A DNA stretch of 64,000 bases from Psychrobacter phenylpyruvicus DSM 7000 = NBRC 102152 (GTDB lineage Bacteria; Pseudomonadota; Gammaproteobacteria; Pseudomonadales; Moraxellaceae), in contig NZ_JMKP01000002.1 of the NCBI RefSeq assembly GCF_000685805.1, forward strand, positions 62,001 through 126,000. Reading direction: 5' to 3'. The position numbers were made by a program, and so were the translations under genes. Positions 18,062 to 28,189 of this stretch are shown one piece after another (position 1 is the first letter of the stretch; every line of letters begins with the position of its first letter). The notes under the pieces are model-generated. The model saw only the letters and a list, made by a program, of their open reading frames with translations. It searched no databases and was not told the DNA's origin.

Positions 18062-19033
18062 ATGAGTCAACAGTCAAATACTAAGCCACTTAATATTTTA
18101 GTGGTCATGGATCCCATTGAGAACGTTAATTATAAAAAGGATTCAACACTGGCTATGATGTGGTCTGCCAGTGATCGGGGTCATGATTTAGGTTACTGTC
18201 AAATTCATGATATGTGGTTAGATAGAGGTGAGCTGAAAGTTGACTCTCAGAAAGTAACGGTACGCCGTGATCCGCAAGATTTTTATAGTTTAGAACCAAA
18301 AACCACCCATCCAATTACCGATTATGATGTGATCTTAATGCGTAAAGATCCGCCATTTAATATGCGCTTTTTGTATAGCACCTATATGCTTGACCATGCA
18401 AAAGAGGCAGGCGTGTTAGTGGTAAACGATCCACAAGCCATTCGTGATTGTAATGAAAAGCTATTTGCCACTTGGTTTAGTGACTTGATGAGTCCAACCA
18501 TTGTCACTAGCAAACAGTCTCATATTCGTGAGTTTATTGCTGAGCAACAAGACGTTATCGTTAAGCCATTAGATGGTATGGGGGGAACAGGCATCTTTAG
18601 ATTAACAGCAGACAGCCCAAACATTGGTGCCACCCTTGAAATGCTAACAGAGCTTGAAACGTTGCCAATTATGGCTCAGCGTTATTTGCCTGAGATTAAA
18701 GAAGGTGATAAGCGTATTCTAATTGTCGATGGGGAGATTGTTCCATTTAGCTTGGCTCGTATTCCAACCAAAGGCGAGACTCGCGGCAACCTGGCTGCTG
18801 GAGGCCAAGGGGTGGCAATGCCAGTTACCGAACAAGAAATGGCTGTGGCAAAAAAAGTCGCGCCTATTGTCAAAGAAAAGGGACTAATGTTCGTTGGCCT
18901 AGATGTTATTGGTGGCAAAATAACTGAAATTAACGTTACTAGTCCCACTTGTATTCGTGAAATTAATGATCAGTGCGGTACTGATATTGCCACGGACTTA
19001 ATCATAGCTATTGAAAATAAAATACAGTCATAG
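18062..19033 (+). CDS. gshB: Glutathione synthetase
   Basis: Joins gamma-glutamylcysteine and glycine with ATP to make glutathione; cytoplasmic ATP-grasp enzyme. The 323-residue length fits the proteobacterial family. Signatures: the N-terminal NILVVMDPIENVNYKKDSTL, DPPFNMRFLYSTYMLD (~98-113), the ATP-grasp loop VIVKPLDGMGGTGIFRL (~161-177), and the C-terminal FVGLDVIGGKITEINVTSPT metal- and substrate-binding region. It is a single gene. The gshA partner is not in the window. Confidence 0.97.
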   Translation: MSQQSNTKPLNILVVMDPIENVNYKKDSTLAMMWSASDRGHDLGYCQIHDMWLDRGELKVDSQKVTVRRDPQDFYSLEPKTTHPITDYDVILMRKDPPFNMRFLYSTYMLDHAKEAGVLVVNDPQAIRDCNEKLFATWFSDLMSPTIVTSKQSHIREFIAEQQDVIVKPLDGMGGTGIFRLTADSPNIGATLEMLTELETLPIMAQRYLPEIKEGDKRILIVDGEIVPFSLARIPTKGETRGNLAAGGQGVAMPVTEQEMAVAKKVAPIVKEKGLMFVGLDVIGGKITEINVTSPTCIREINDQCGTDIATDLIIAIENKIQS

Positions 19034-19193
19034 CTTATAGGTGAGATATTTCTGTTAAAAATTACTATAGAAAGAATATAGTAATATAAAGTTAAGCTTA
19101 TATAACAATTAAATTAAAGATTTAGTGACAATCCCCTTAGTTTTTTGCTACAGTTCTCTATAACTGCTTTTATTATAAACTGCTAGTGACTTA

Positions 19194-19247
19194 TAAATTT
19201 CTATTAAGTAGTAAGTTTCTATTGACTGGTAAATTTCTATTACAGGG
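19194..19247. repeat. Three 18-bp direct repeats
   Basis: Consecutive units start at 19194, 19212 and 19230 (TAAATTTCTATTAAGTAG and two variants), period exactly 18 bp. They lie in the 363-bp A+T-rich spacer between gshB and the DUF2147 gene, ~150-200 bases before that gene. They could be protein-binding iterons or a slippage product. Nothing else stands out in this spacer. Confidence 0.75.
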
Positions 19248-19396
19248 CTAAGTATCTGCTAAATTATTTGGACTAGAAAAGCTTTCTTTCTGTTTTTAGC
19301 TTAGTGCCTTAGCCTTGTACAGCGCAGTTATAAATAGCAGTTTTATTGAGTTTAATTAAATTGATACAAGGAAGTATTATGAATACTGGAGCTACT

Positions 19397-19840
19397 ATGA
19401 AAACTTTTACAAAATCTCTTTTATTAACGGCTGGCTTGGCTATTGGATTTAGTGCCAGTGCTGCAGACCAATTAAATAACACCAAGTGGACTACTTATAA
19501 TGATAGTGGTAAGCCTGATGCAGTGATTCAGTTTAGTGAGAGTAATGGTAAGCTTTCTGCAAAAATCGTGGAAGTTCTTGATCCTCGTGCCGGCTCTAAG
19601 ACTGTTTGTGATACCTGTAAGGGTAAGTTCAAAAACAAGCCTTTAACCGGAGCCACAGTACTTTGGGATCTTAAAGCAGATCCAAAAAACCCTAATAAAT
19701 ACGAAGGGGGTAAAGGTATTGAGCCAGAAACTGGCATGACCTTCTCAGGTAAAGCTGAGTTAAATGGTAATACCTTAAAGTTACGTGGCTATAAAGGGGT
19801 TTCTTTTATAGGTAAAACTAGGACTTTAAAACGCCGTTAG
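19397..19840 (+). CDS. DUF2147 family secreted protein, copy 1
   Basis: A 147-residue exported protein with signal peptide MKTFTKSLLLTAGLAIGFSA, cleaved near SASA. The mature part fits the DUF2147 lipocalin-like family: LNNTKWTTYNDSGKPDAVIQ, CDTCKGKFKNKPLTG with a close Cys pair, then GKTRTLKRR at the end. ATG 19397 (GGAG 9 bases upstream) gives the same length as the paralogue at 52786-53235; ATG 19379 would add six residues. Function is unknown; it is probably a periplasmic ligand-binding protein. A terminator follows at 20030-20062. There is no link in function to the neighbouring murG. Confidence 0.85.
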   Translation: MKTFTKSLLLTAGLAIGFSASAADQLNNTKWTTYNDSGKPDAVIQFSESNGKLSAKIVEVLDPRAGSKTVCDTCKGKFKNKPLTGATVLWDLKADPKNPNKYEGGKGIEPETGMTFSGKAELNGNTLKLRGYKGVSFIGKTRTLKRR

Positions 19841-20255
19841 GATTGCTCTCGTCAGTGATTGAGGGGCTAGATAATAGCCTAGAAATTGATCGGTTTGTTC
19901 AGTAAAACGTTGCTATTAGTTTCAGAGTCAAATACAAAGCGATAGGTTGTTGTAGTATGTGTTTTTTTGCAGTAATGACTGAGCGAATAGTGAATATCAA
20001 TATTACTGAAGATTGACCATAAATATTGGCCAAGCTACGACTCGTTCGTGGCTTGGTTTTTTATTTTTTATGCTATTTTTCTAAGGTTTAATGGGATTGA
20101 AATTGCGATGATATCTTTAGTAATAGCCTGGCTGTTTGTTGTACAATAAGCAGCCTTGTGAAAAGCACATCATCGCCTAAGTTTATTATTTATGCTATGA
20201 TTTTTCTCAATTTTGTGTAGACCTATTTTATACCAAAAATCTAGGAGATTTTGCT
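19841..20255. other. Intergenic region before murG
   Basis: A 415-bp spacer with no coding signal. It holds the DUF2147 terminator (20030-20062). The rest, up to the GTG of murG, should contain the dcw-segment promoter, but I cannot choose a specific -35/-10 pair. Confidence 0.4.
20030..20062 (+). terminator. Terminator after DUF2147 gene
   Basis: The stem CCAAGCTACGA / TCGTGGCTTGG (20030-20056; one mismatch) is followed by six T and more T-rich sequence. It faces the plus strand, ~190 bases after the stop. Confidence 0.8.
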
Positions 20256-21413
20256 GTGTCTGAGACCCCTGCTGTAAACAATACGCATCTAGATAGCGTG
20301 CCTACTAAGGGCGCAAATGTTGCACCAAACATATTGATGATGGCGGCAGGGACAGGAGGACATGTATTTCCAGCATTGGCGGTGGCAGAAGAGCTGACCA
20401 AACGAGGTGCTATCGTACACTGGCTTGGTACCCCGCAAGGTATGGAAAATGACTTAGTCCGTCCTGTCGGTTATATATTTCATACCATCGACATGCAGGG
20501 CTTGCGTGGTAAAGGGATTGGCAGAATATTGAAAATGCCTTTTACTTTGTCTCAAGCCATGTTAGCAAGTATCAGAATTATTAAAAGAAATAACATAGAT
20601 GTGGTAGTGGGCTTTGGGGGTTATGTGAGTGCGCCAGGTGGATTGGCAGCAAGAGCAACTGGTACGCCGTTGATTATTCATGAGCAAAACGCCATTGCCG
20701 GTATGAGTAACCGTTACTTAGCGAAGTTAGCTGCTAAAGTACTTCAAGCTTTTCCTAATACTTTCGGTGATAGTAACAGCCCAGATAACCCCAAACTTGA
20801 AACTGTGGGTAACCCAGTGCGTGAAGCTATCTGTAATATAGCTGCACCAGAGGAGCGCTATGACCTTAACGATGATAGTCCTTTAAAGCTGTTAGTGGTT
20901 GGGGGCTCGCTAGGAGCCGAAGCCTTAAATACCACAGTACCTGCTGCTTTAGCACAGATAGATAAGCCAATTACAGTCTATCATCAGTGTGGTCGCAATA
21001 ATTTAGCAAGCACCCAAAACAGTTATGGCCCTGTGGACAGAACGGTGCATAATGTTACGGTTAAACCTTTTATAGATAATATGGCCGATGCGTATTCTTG
21101 GGCCGATGTCATAGTGTGCCGAGCAGGGGCTTTGACCGTAACTGAAGTAGCAAACGTAGGCTTAGCCGCTATTTTCGTACCTTTACCTCATGCGGTAGAT
21201 GACCATCAAACCGCTAATGCCCGTTCTCTGGCCATTGAAGATGCGGCTTATCTGATACCGCAGAGTAAATTAACACCAGAGTATTTAGCCCAGACCTTGT
21301 TGGATTTGGATCGAGAGAAGTGTAAGAAAATGGCTGAAAAAGGCAAAGCCTTAGCCAATCCCGCCTCTACGGTTATTACAGCTGATATCATCTGGAACCA
21401 AATTAGTAAATAA
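20256..21413 (+). CDS. murG: UDP-GlcNAc:undecaprenyl-PP-MurNAc-pentapeptide GlcNAc transferase
   Basis: Makes lipid II from lipid I on the inner face of the cytoplasmic membrane. The 385-residue GT-B enzyme begins at GTG 20256, with TAGGAG upstream. The N-terminal Gly-rich loop MAAGTGGHVFPALAVAEEL (~29-47), FGGYVSAPGGLAA (~115) and HEQNAIAGMSNR (~140) are present. The donor-site loop VVGGSLGAEALN (~213) and CRAGALTVTEV are typical. An N-terminal ~20-residue tail precedes the core. It is the first gene of the dcw segment here; ftsW, often upstream of murG, is absent. Confidence 0.97.
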   Translation: MSETPAVNNTHLDSVPTKGANVAPNILMMAAGTGGHVFPALAVAEELTKRGAIVHWLGTPQGMENDLVRPVGYIFHTIDMQGLRGKGIGRILKMPFTLSQAMLASIRIIKRNNIDVVVGFGGYVSAPGGLAARATGTPLIIHEQNAIAGMSNRYLAKLAAKVLQAFPNTFGDSNSPDNPKLETVGNPVREAICNIAAPEERYDLNDDSPLKLLVVGGSLGAEALNTTVPAALAQIDKPITVYHQCGRNNLASTQNSYGPVDRTVHNVTVKPFIDNMADAYSWADVIVCRAGALTVTEVANVGLAAIFVPLPHAVDDHQTANARSLAIEDAAYLIPQSKLTPEYLAQTLLDLDREKCKKMAEKGKALANPASTVITADIIWNQISK

Positions 21414-21514
21414 GCTGTTCCTTCTTAGGTTAAGGTTAGCCTAAAAAATTAAATGAATCTGCGCAAAGCTGCAGATCAAAATTTGTTTTATCTATTAGAA
21501 AAAAAGAGATATTT

Positions 21515-22945
21515 ATGTCAAAACCACATCTGCGCAAAAGATTAATTGAAATCCCTGAAATGCGTCGTATTAAGTGTATTCATTTTATTGGCATTGGTGG
21601 AGCAGGGATGTGTGGTATCGCCGAGGTAATGAAAAACCAAGGCTATGAGGTAAGTGGCTCAGATATCAAAGAAAGTGCAGTCACAAAAAGATTACAGAGC
21701 TTAGGTATAAAAGTCTTTATTGGTCATGACTCTAAGAATATTGCACAGGCAGATGTCATCGTGGTGTCCTCTGCGATTGATCGTGAAAACCCTGAAATTC
21801 AAGCAGCTTTAAAAGCGCAGCTTCCTGTAGTACGTCGTGCAGATATGCTGGGTGAATTGATGCGTTATCGTCATGGTATTGCCGTTGCTGGTGCTCATGG
21901 TAAGACTACAACCACAAGCTTATTGACCATGATGATGACCGAAGCAGGTTTAGACCCCACTTATGTTATTGGCGGTAAACTTAATGCTTCTGGAAAGAAC
22001 GCCTCTTTAGGGGAGAGCCGCTATTTAATTGCAGAAGCCGATGAGTCTGATGCTTCATTTTTGACGCTTCACCCAATGGCAGCTATTGTCACCAATATTG
22101 ACCAAGATCATATGGAAACTTATGGCAATAGCTTTGATAAGCTGAAAGCTGCCTATATCCAGTTTTTACAAAACATGCCTTTTTATGGTCTGGCAGTGGT
22201 TTGCGGCGATGACAAAGAGTTGTATGCCATGATCGATGATATCGGTCGCCCTGTGTTGACTTTTGGGTTTGAGCCACACAATAATGTTCAAGCCACGGAT
22301 GTGCGTGTGGAAGGCACTAAGACCCACTTTACTGTATTGCGTAAAGATCATGAGCCACTACAACTTACGTTGAATATTCCTGGTCAACATAACGTGCTAA
22401 ATGCCTTAGCGGCGATTACGATGGCGACCGATGAAGGCGTTGATGATGAAGCCATTAAACGAGCATTGGCTAAATTTGCTGGAGTAGGTCGCCGTTTTGA
22501 GCAGCAAGCTTGTGTTAAAAAGGACGATGGCGATGTGCTGTTAATTGATGACTATGGTCATCACCCAGTAGAAGTTGCGGCCACTATTAAAGCTGCCCGT
22601 GAAAGCTATCCAGAGCGCCGCTTAGTTATGTTGTTCCAGCCGCATCGCTATACCCGTACTCGCGACTGCTATGATGATTTTGTGGCTGTGTTATCACAAG
22701 TAGATGAGCTGATGCTACTTGATGTTTATAGTGCTGGAGAGACGCCAATTGTTGGTGCGGATACAAAGTCGTTAGCTCGTAGTATTCGTTTGCGTGGTGA
22801 GGTAGAGCCAATGGTGATTGATAAAGAAGAGTTGGCACCAGCTATGCAGCGCGTGTTAAAGGCAGGTGACATATTAATCACTCAAGGGGCTGGTAATGTC
22901 GGTCAGCTTTGCCAAGAGTTGGCTGCCAACAACCTTTATATTTAA
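21515..22945 (+). CDS. murC: UDP-N-acetylmuramate--L-alanine ligase
   Basis: Adds the first residue (L-Ala) of the peptidoglycan stem peptide with ATP; cytoplasmic. The 476-residue Mur ligase has its N-terminal nucleotide motif [20 protein letters not shown] (~24-43), the ATP P-loop [12 protein letters not shown] (~127-138), [13 protein letters not shown] in the C-terminal part, and [18 protein letters not shown] before ATG 21515 serves as ribosome binding site. It lies ~100 bp after murG and ~140 bp before ddl. These gaps are wider than in E. coli, so internal promoters are possible. Confidence 0.98.
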   Translation: MSKPHLRKRLIEIPEMRRIKCIHFIGIGGAGMCGIAEVMKNQGYEVSGSDIKESAVTKRLQSLGIKVFIGHDSKNIAQADVIVVSSAIDRENPEIQAALKAQLPVVRRADMLGELMRYRHGIAVAGAHGKTTTTSLLTMMMTEAGLDPTYVIGGKLNASGKNASLGESRYLIAEADESDASFLTLHPMAAIVTNIDQDHMETYGNSFDKLKAAYIQFLQNMPFYGLAVVCGDDKELYAMIDDIGRPVLTFGFEPHNNVQATDVRVEGTKTHFTVLRKDHEPLQLTLNIPGQHNVLNALAAITMATDEGVDDEAIKRALAKFAGVGRRFEQQACVKKDDGDVLLIDDYGHHPVEVAATIKAARESYPERRLVMLFQPHRYTRTRDCYDDFVAVLSQVDELMLLDVYSAGETPIVGADTKSLARSIRLRGEVEPMVIDKEELAPAMQRVLKAGDILITQGAGNVGQLCQELAANNLYI

Positions 22946-23088
22946 TTTGTAACTATTATTATTAGGCTTTAAAGCTAATTTTACCTATACTATTGAAAAC
23001 TGGGCTGTGTACGCTCTTTGTTGCAGTCTACAATGATTTTATTTGCCACAACCCTAATTGTTTTTTGCCCCAAATCTAACTGTTTAAG

Positions 23089-24075
23089 ATGCCGATAACT
23101 ATGACTCAATCTGTTACCAATTCAAATGTAAATAATGCTTCCTCTCAAGCCAATACAGCTACTAAGGACCCAAGTGTTTTTGGTAAAGTTGCTGTTGTCT
23201 ATGGCGGTATCAGTAACGAGCGTGCTGTTTCGTTAGACAGTGGCAGAGCGGTATTAAAAGCTTTACAGTCACAAGGTGTGGATGCTACACATTTTGATCC
23301 AAAAGATCAGGACGTTACTGAGCTGAAGAACTATGATCGTGTCTTTAACGTCTTGCATGGCCGCGGCGGAGAGGATGGACAGCTTCAAGGACTACTTGAT
23401 TGGTTGCAGATTCCACAAACAGGCTCAGGGGTGTTAGCTTCAGCCATTGGTATGGACAAAGTTCGTACTAAGCAGTTGTGGCAGGGCTGTGGTCTATCAA
23501 CCGCCCCTTTTGCGGTGTTGAATAAAGACACTGATTGGCAGCAAGTAGTTAGTGCTTTAGGTTTACCTTTGATGGTTAAGCCGGTTCATGAAGGCTCAAG
23601 TATTGGTATGAGTAAAGTAAATACCTTAGATGAGTTGCCGAAAGCTTATCAATTGGCTTCAGAGTGTGGTGACGTGGTTATGGCTGAGAAATGGATTACA
23701 GGCCGTGAGTTCACTATCGTTATTATTGATGATGAAGCCTATCCAGTGATTCGTCTACAGCCTGCAGATGTTTCTAACTTCTATGATTATGAAGCTAAGT
23801 ACAATCGCAATGATACGATGTATCATATTCCCTGTGGTCTATCAGAAGAAGAAGAAAAGCATTTACAAGAATTGAGCTTAGCCGCCTTTAAAGCAGTGAA
23901 TGCTGAAGGATGGGGGCGAGTAGATGCGATGCAGGATGAAGAGGGCAACTTCTGGTTATTAGAAATCAATACTGTGCCTGGAATGACTAGCCACAGCTTG
24001 GTTCCTATGGCGGCAAAAGCACGGGGTATGGATTTTGAAGAACTTTGTTGGCACATCCTAGCTCAAACCTTATAG
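23089..24075 (+). CDS. ddl: D-alanine--D-alanine ligase
   Basis: ATP-grasp enzyme that makes the D-Ala-D-Ala dipeptide for the pentapeptide stem. The 328-residue length has a ~30-residue N-terminal tail before KVAVVYGGISNERAVSLDSG. Other signatures: VLHGRGGEDGQLQGLLDWL, VKPVHEGSSIGMSKV (~164-178), and WLLEINTVPGMTSHSLVPMA near the end. Starts at 23089 and 23101 are both in frame, and neither has a strong ribosome binding site. It lies between murC and ftsQ as in the standard dcw order, but murB, often here, is missing. Confidence 0.97.
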   Translation: MPITMTQSVTNSNVNNASSQANTATKDPSVFGKVAVVYGGISNERAVSLDSGRAVLKALQSQGVDATHFDPKDQDVTELKNYDRVFNVLHGRGGEDGQLQGLLDWLQIPQTGSGVLASAIGMDKVRTKQLWQGCGLSTAPFAVLNKDTDWQQVVSALGLPLMVKPVHEGSSIGMSKVNTLDELPKAYQLASECGDVVMAEKWITGREFTIVIIDDEAYPVIRLQPADVSNFYDYEAKYNRNDTMYHIPCGLSEEEEKHLQELSLAAFKAVNAEGWGRVDAMQDEEGNFWLLEINTVPGMTSHSLVPMAAKARGMDFEELCWHILAQTL

Positions 24076-24312
24076 TTTGGAACAAGACAGAGAGAGCCGT
24101 GGGTAGTTGCTATTAATAACCGCTTGGTGCCTCTCTATCAGTAATACCGATTTTGAGCGATGTTTTCAGTCATTATGACGGCATCAGGCACTATTTTATG
24201 ACTCATATAACTTGTTATGTCATATTTTGTCATAAATTGATACATGCTCACCAAACATAGCTGCTATCGCTGCTTGAGCAAATACGTTACAATTATGAGT
24301 TATTAGACAAAA

Positions 24313-25122
24313 ATGGATACTACGGCTGCTTCTGTGAATAAAACTGCGCTGAACCCAAGTAAATACCTATCCGCTAAAACGTGGATTACTCTTACAGTAG
24401 TTTTATTTGTTGCTATTTTTTTTGTAGTATCAAATAGGATTTATCATTCGCAACCTGCAAAAGTGGTTGTGAATACCAAAAACCTAGATGCCGCTCAGTA
24501 TGAAACCTTAAATAAGGTTATGGCAAAAAAAGAAGCTGGCAGCTTTTTTACAGCTGTATTACCAGAGCTTAAAGACAGTGCGATGCAGCAGGACTGGATC
24601 AGTCAAGTAGATATCGAGCGTAAATGGGGAGAAGGTATTGTTATCACAGCTTTGCCCCGAGAAGCAATCGCACGATTTGGTAGTGAGCATTTAATAGATT
24701 CACAAGGTAAAGTATATAAGCCTGTCAGTGAGTCTGAATTGTTGCAACCAGGACTGATCATGTTGCAAGGAGATGCCGATCAGTCAACTTTGATTATGCA
24801 GCAAATGCAGCAGGTTAATCAGTGGTTTGCGCCGTTAGACATGCAAGTAGAAGATTTGGTATTAACACCCCGTATGACTTGGGCCATCAAATTTAATAAT
24901 GGGATGCGTATTATTGTAGATAATGAGCATACTTCCCAAAAACTTATGAACTTAAGCCAACTATTACAAAACCAGTTGGCAGATAAAAAAGAGAATATAG
25001 CTGCTGCTGACCTACGTTATAAAAATGGCTTTGTCATTGATTGGAAAGCGCAGGTAGAACAGACAACAACGGGAGCAGCAGCGCAGGAAGCAAGTGCTGA
25101 AGAAAGTGAGATACCACTTTAA
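24313..25122 (+). CDS. ftsQ: Cell division protein FtsQ
   Basis: Bitopic inner-membrane protein that links early and late divisome proteins (FtsB/FtsL). The 269-residue protein has a short cytoplasmic N-terminus, one membrane segment WITLTVVLFVAIFFVVSNRI (~24-43), then the periplasmic POTRA and FtsQ domains (VDIERKWGEGIVITALPREA, IARFGSEHLIDSQGKVYKP). The tail is Ala/Glu-rich. Its place between ddl and ftsA supports the call. The 237-bp gap after ddl is unusually large. A weak terminator-like hairpin at 25130-25158 separates it from ftsA. Confidence 0.95.
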   Translation: MDTTAASVNKTALNPSKYLSAKTWITLTVVLFVAIFFVVSNRIYHSQPAKVVVNTKNLDAAQYETLNKVMAKKEAGSFFTAVLPELKDSAMQQDWISQVDIERKWGEGIVITALPREAIARFGSEHLIDSQGKVYKPVSESELLQPGLIMLQGDADQSTLIMQQMQQVNQWFAPLDMQVEDLVLTPRMTWAIKFNNGMRIIVDNEHTSQKLMNLSQLLQNQLADKKENIAAADLRYKNGFVIDWKAQVEQTTTGAAAQEASAEESEIPL

Positions 25123-25129
25123 TTTAAAG

Positions 25130-25158
25130 CCGCCTCAAAGATGATTTGAAGCGGTTTT
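25130..25158 (+). terminator. Terminator-like hairpin between ftsQ and ftsA
   Basis: CCGCcTCAAA (25130-25139) pairs with TTTGAaGCGG (25145-25154), followed by four T. The stem has one mismatch and the T-run is short. With the 250-bp gap to ftsA it suggests that ftsA-ftsZ has its own promoter. Confidence 0.55.
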
Positions 25159-25374
25159 ATTTAGTAATTTGAACTTGAAAAGTATTGGCAAAACTAGGCT
25201 AAAAATAGTAACAGCTATTGTTTATTAGACTTGGAATTTAGCCAATATATTGGATAGGCTCATAGTAATATTTAGACAGAAACCCCAATTTAACCTTACT
25301 GTTTTATTTAGGGTCGTTAGTATAGTTTTATACTAATTATTCCGCACAGTACACACATATATGTTTTAAACTTT

Positions 25375-26667
25375 ATGAGTAAATCTGAAAATCTTCTCGC
25401 CGTCATTCATTTAAGCGCCACTGCAGTGTATGTTGTGGTTGGTAATGTTGTCTCTGCAACAGATATACGTATTAAGGGCGTTGGTGAGATACCTACTGAA
25501 GATTTTCAGCAAGGTCAGATTAAGCATTTTGATCGCCTAAAAAGCTCTATTCGTCAAGCCATCATCCAAGCTGAAGAAATGGCAAATTGTCGTATTCACA
25601 GTGTGTGGCTAACTTTATCAACGCCTGAGCTTCTAAGCCATAATGGCTTTGGGGCAGTAGATATAGAGCAAGGCGTGGTAGAAACTCAGCATATCGTTAA
25701 AGCTTTGAGTTTGGCCAAGGCTAGTGTTTTACCTAATACTCATTATCTTATGCATCACTGCCAGCAAGGTATCTTTTTAGACAATCAAGAGCAGATGGTA
25801 GATGATGCTATTGGCATGTATGCCAATAAAGTCACTGTCATGTATCACTTAATGATGATGCCAGTGGCCAGTCGACAGAATATCCAAAAGTTAATTCAGG
25901 CTTGTGATATAAGTATTGACCATATGTTGTTCGATGCGGTATCAAGTGCTGAATATAGCTTAATGCCTCAAGAGCGTGAGCAAGGGGTTTGTTTAATTGA
26001 TATTGGAGCGAGTACCACAAGTATCTGCGTTTATCGTGAAAACAAGCTCATATTTACTCACTGTATTGCTGAGGGCGGCAATAAAGTAACAATGGATATA
26101 TCTGCTGAGTTGAACCTCACTATGATGGAAGCTGAAAAGCTGAAAATTCAGAGAGGCACAGTAGATACTCGTGATGTAGATCCTACTAGGTTTGAGACTT
26201 TTGCCAGAGTAGGCATGGCTGATGAAGCAACCATCAGCATGTTACAGTTGGCTCAAATTATTGAAGCTCGCTATATCGAAATCTATCGGATTATTTTCCA
26301 AAAATTAGCTGATGAAGGCTTAATGGACTATCTGCAACGTGGTGTCATTCTAACGGGCGGTGGCAGTCAGATTCGTGGAATGGTACGTTTTTCAAAGCGT
26401 TTGCTTGAGATGCCTGTGGTTATGAGCAATACCCATGATGCTATTACCGCTTATACTCACTTTGGTGATGATGATAAGGTTAAAGAGCTTAATTTGCGGG
26501 TGAATCAGCGTGCCTTGCAAACCGCTTATGGTGCCTTGTTATACAGTCAAAGCGAACAGTTTAAGCACAGTGAAAAAAGTTCACCAGAAGCATTAGAGGT
26601 GAATAAGCCTAATAAATTTAGCACTTTCAAACACAATTTGAGTAATTTTTTCAAAAGCATAATATAA
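25375..26667 (+). CDS. ftsA: Cell division protein FtsA
   Basis: Actin-like ATPase that tethers FtsZ to the membrane. The 430-residue protein has phosphate loop 1 in LLAVIHLSATAVYVVVGNVV (~7-26), phosphate 2 in CLIDIGASTTSICVY (~205-219), and the adenosine motif VILTGGGSQIRGM (~323-335). The C-terminal amphipathic helix FKHNLSNFFKSII would insert in the inner membrane. It is co-oriented with ftsZ, 95 bp apart. No strong ribosome binding site is visible before the ATG, which may keep FtsA scarce relative to FtsZ. Confidence 0.97.
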   Translation: MSKSENLLAVIHLSATAVYVVVGNVVSATDIRIKGVGEIPTEDFQQGQIKHFDRLKSSIRQAIIQAEEMANCRIHSVWLTLSTPELLSHNGFGAVDIEQGVVETQHIVKALSLAKASVLPNTHYLMHHCQQGIFLDNQEQMVDDAIGMYANKVTVMYHLMMMPVASRQNIQKLIQACDISIDHMLFDAVSSAEYSLMPQEREQGVCLIDIGASTTSICVYRENKLIFTHCIAEGGNKVTMDISAELNLTMMEAEKLKIQRGTVDTRDVDPTRFETFARVGMADEATISMLQLAQIIEARYIEIYRIIFQKLADEGLMDYLQRGVILTGGGSQIRGMVRFSKRLLEMPVVMSNTHDAITAYTHFGDDDKVKELNLRVNQRALQTAYGALLYSQSEQFKHSEKSSPEALEVNKPNKFSTFKHNLSNFFKSII

Positions 26668-26762
26668 TTTCTTTATCTATTAAATTTCATATTTCAAAGT
26701 CATTATTAGTTAGCACTTATGAGTAAGTAAACTGACTACATAGATGGCCTCAAGGAGTGATA

Positions 26763-27950
26763 ATGTCTAAGTATACAATGGCTAGCAATGGCCACGATTT
26801 AAACAATGGTCAGGCTCGTTTTACAGTTTTCGGTGTAGGCGGCGGCGGTGGTAACGCAGTTGAGCATATGGTTCAACAAGGCGTTAAAGGAGTGACTTTT
26901 GTTTGTGCAAATACCGATAAACAAGCTTTAGACAGATTAACTGCTGAAAATAAGCTGCAACTTGGTGCACAGACTAACCGTGGTCTTGGTGCTGGAGCAA
27001 ACCCTGAAGTGGGTCGTGAAGCTGCAGAACAAGATGAAGATGCCATCCGCGAACTGCTTGAGAACTCAGACATGGTGTTTATCACTGCGGGTATGGGTGG
27101 TGGTACCGGTACTGGTGCTGCGCCTGTGGTGGCTCGTATTGCTAAAGAAATGGAAATTTTAACTGTGGGTGTGGTTACCACTCCTTTTAAATTCGAGGGT
27201 GGTAAGCGTATTAAGGCAGCCAAAGCCGGTATCGATGCACTGTCTAACTTTGTAGACTCAATTATTACCATTCCTAATGACAAACTGCTTAAAGTTTATG
27301 GCAATATCTCTATGCAAGATGCCTTCAAAAAAGCAGATGACGTATTGATGCATGCGGTACAAGGTATCGCCCAAACCATTTCTAGTGAAGGTGTGATTAA
27401 TATTGACTTTAACGATATTCGCACTGCAATGACCGCCAAAGGTCATGCGATGATGGGTATTGGTCGTGCCAGCGGTGAAGATCGCGCGCGTCAAGCAACT
27501 GAAAAAGCCATCCGTTCACCCCTACTAGATGACTTACTATTAGAAAATGCCAAAGGTCTAATCGTAAACGTTGTGTCATCTGAATCAGTAACGTTAGATG
27601 AGCTAAATGAGATAACTGAAGTTGTAAACGATATTACAGATATTGAAGAAGCGAATATTTTCATTGGTACTGTAATTGATGAAAAACTAGGCGAAGACCT
27701 ACATGTGACAGTTATTGCTACTGGTTTGACTTTAGATGAGAGAGAAACTCCTGAGCCAATGCCTTCTGCAACTAGTACTCACACTGTTGATCGTGCAACA
27801 CATACCAGTGCGTTTCATGCCCAGCAAAAATCACAGCCTCAGCCGCAGAGTCAGCCAGCTAGTCCTGCGAGCACTACCGCTACTTCACAGACTAGTGCTA
27901 CGAAGACCAACAGTATTCAAGATTATTTAAAGCGTCAACAGAATCGTTAA
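26763..27950 (+). CDS. ftsZ: Cell division protein FtsZ
   Basis: Tubulin-like GTPase that forms the cytokinetic Z ring. I place the start at ATG 26763, with AAGGAG 5 bases upstream; an in-frame GTG at 26757 overlaps that ribosome binding site. The 395-residue protein has FGVGGGGGNAVEHM, the GTP signature GGGTGTGAAPVVARI (~108-122), and the synergy-loop region DFNDIRTAMTAKGHAMMGIG. The linker from ~325 is Gln/Ser/Thr-rich and the conserved C-terminal peptide SIQDYLKRQQNR binds FtsA and ZipA. A palindromic terminator follows. Confidence 0.98.
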   Translation: MSKYTMASNGHDLNNGQARFTVFGVGGGGGNAVEHMVQQGVKGVTFVCANTDKQALDRLTAENKLQLGAQTNRGLGAGANPEVGREAAEQDEDAIRELLENSDMVFITAGMGGGTGTGAAPVVARIAKEMEILTVGVVTTPFKFEGGKRIKAAKAGIDALSNFVDSIITIPNDKLLKVYGNISMQDAFKKADDVLMHAVQGIAQTISSEGVINIDFNDIRTAMTAKGHAMMGIGRASGEDRARQATEKAIRSPLLDDLLLENAKGLIVNVVSSESVTLDELNEITEVVNDITDIEEANIFIGTVIDEKLGEDLHVTVIATGLTLDERETPEPMPSATSTHTVDRATHTSAFHAQQKSQPQPQSQPASPASTTATSQTSATKTNSIQDYLKRQQNR

Positions 27951-27999
27951 TCGCTTTAAGTTAGTTGATTTGAATAACATAAAAAAGCGGTAATAATAA

Positions 28000-28027
28000 A
28001 AAGCCAAGCTTAAGCTTGGCTTTTTTT
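28000..28027 (+). terminator. Terminator after ftsZ
   Basis: A perfect 24-bp palindrome (half AAAGCCAAGCTT, 28000-28023) followed by a T-run to 28027. It separates ftsZ from lpxC, which must have its own promoter in the ~160 bp that follow. Confidence 0.88.
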
Positions 28028-28189
28028 ATGTGTGATTATTATGGACTAAGGTAAATATGACCTTATATAAACTATCTTAACAAGTTACTGTGGTAAAATC
28101 CCCTCATTGAATTAGCAGTGCTGAGTACAGTAACTAATAATTAATAAATAATTGAGTAAAAATAGTTAAGTAATAAGAGTATTAACTTT

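Noticed and set aside
26873-27283. 136-codon minus-strand frame inside ftsZ
   Set aside because: Antisense shadow of a highly conserved gene, with low-complexity Ala/Pro/Ser composition.
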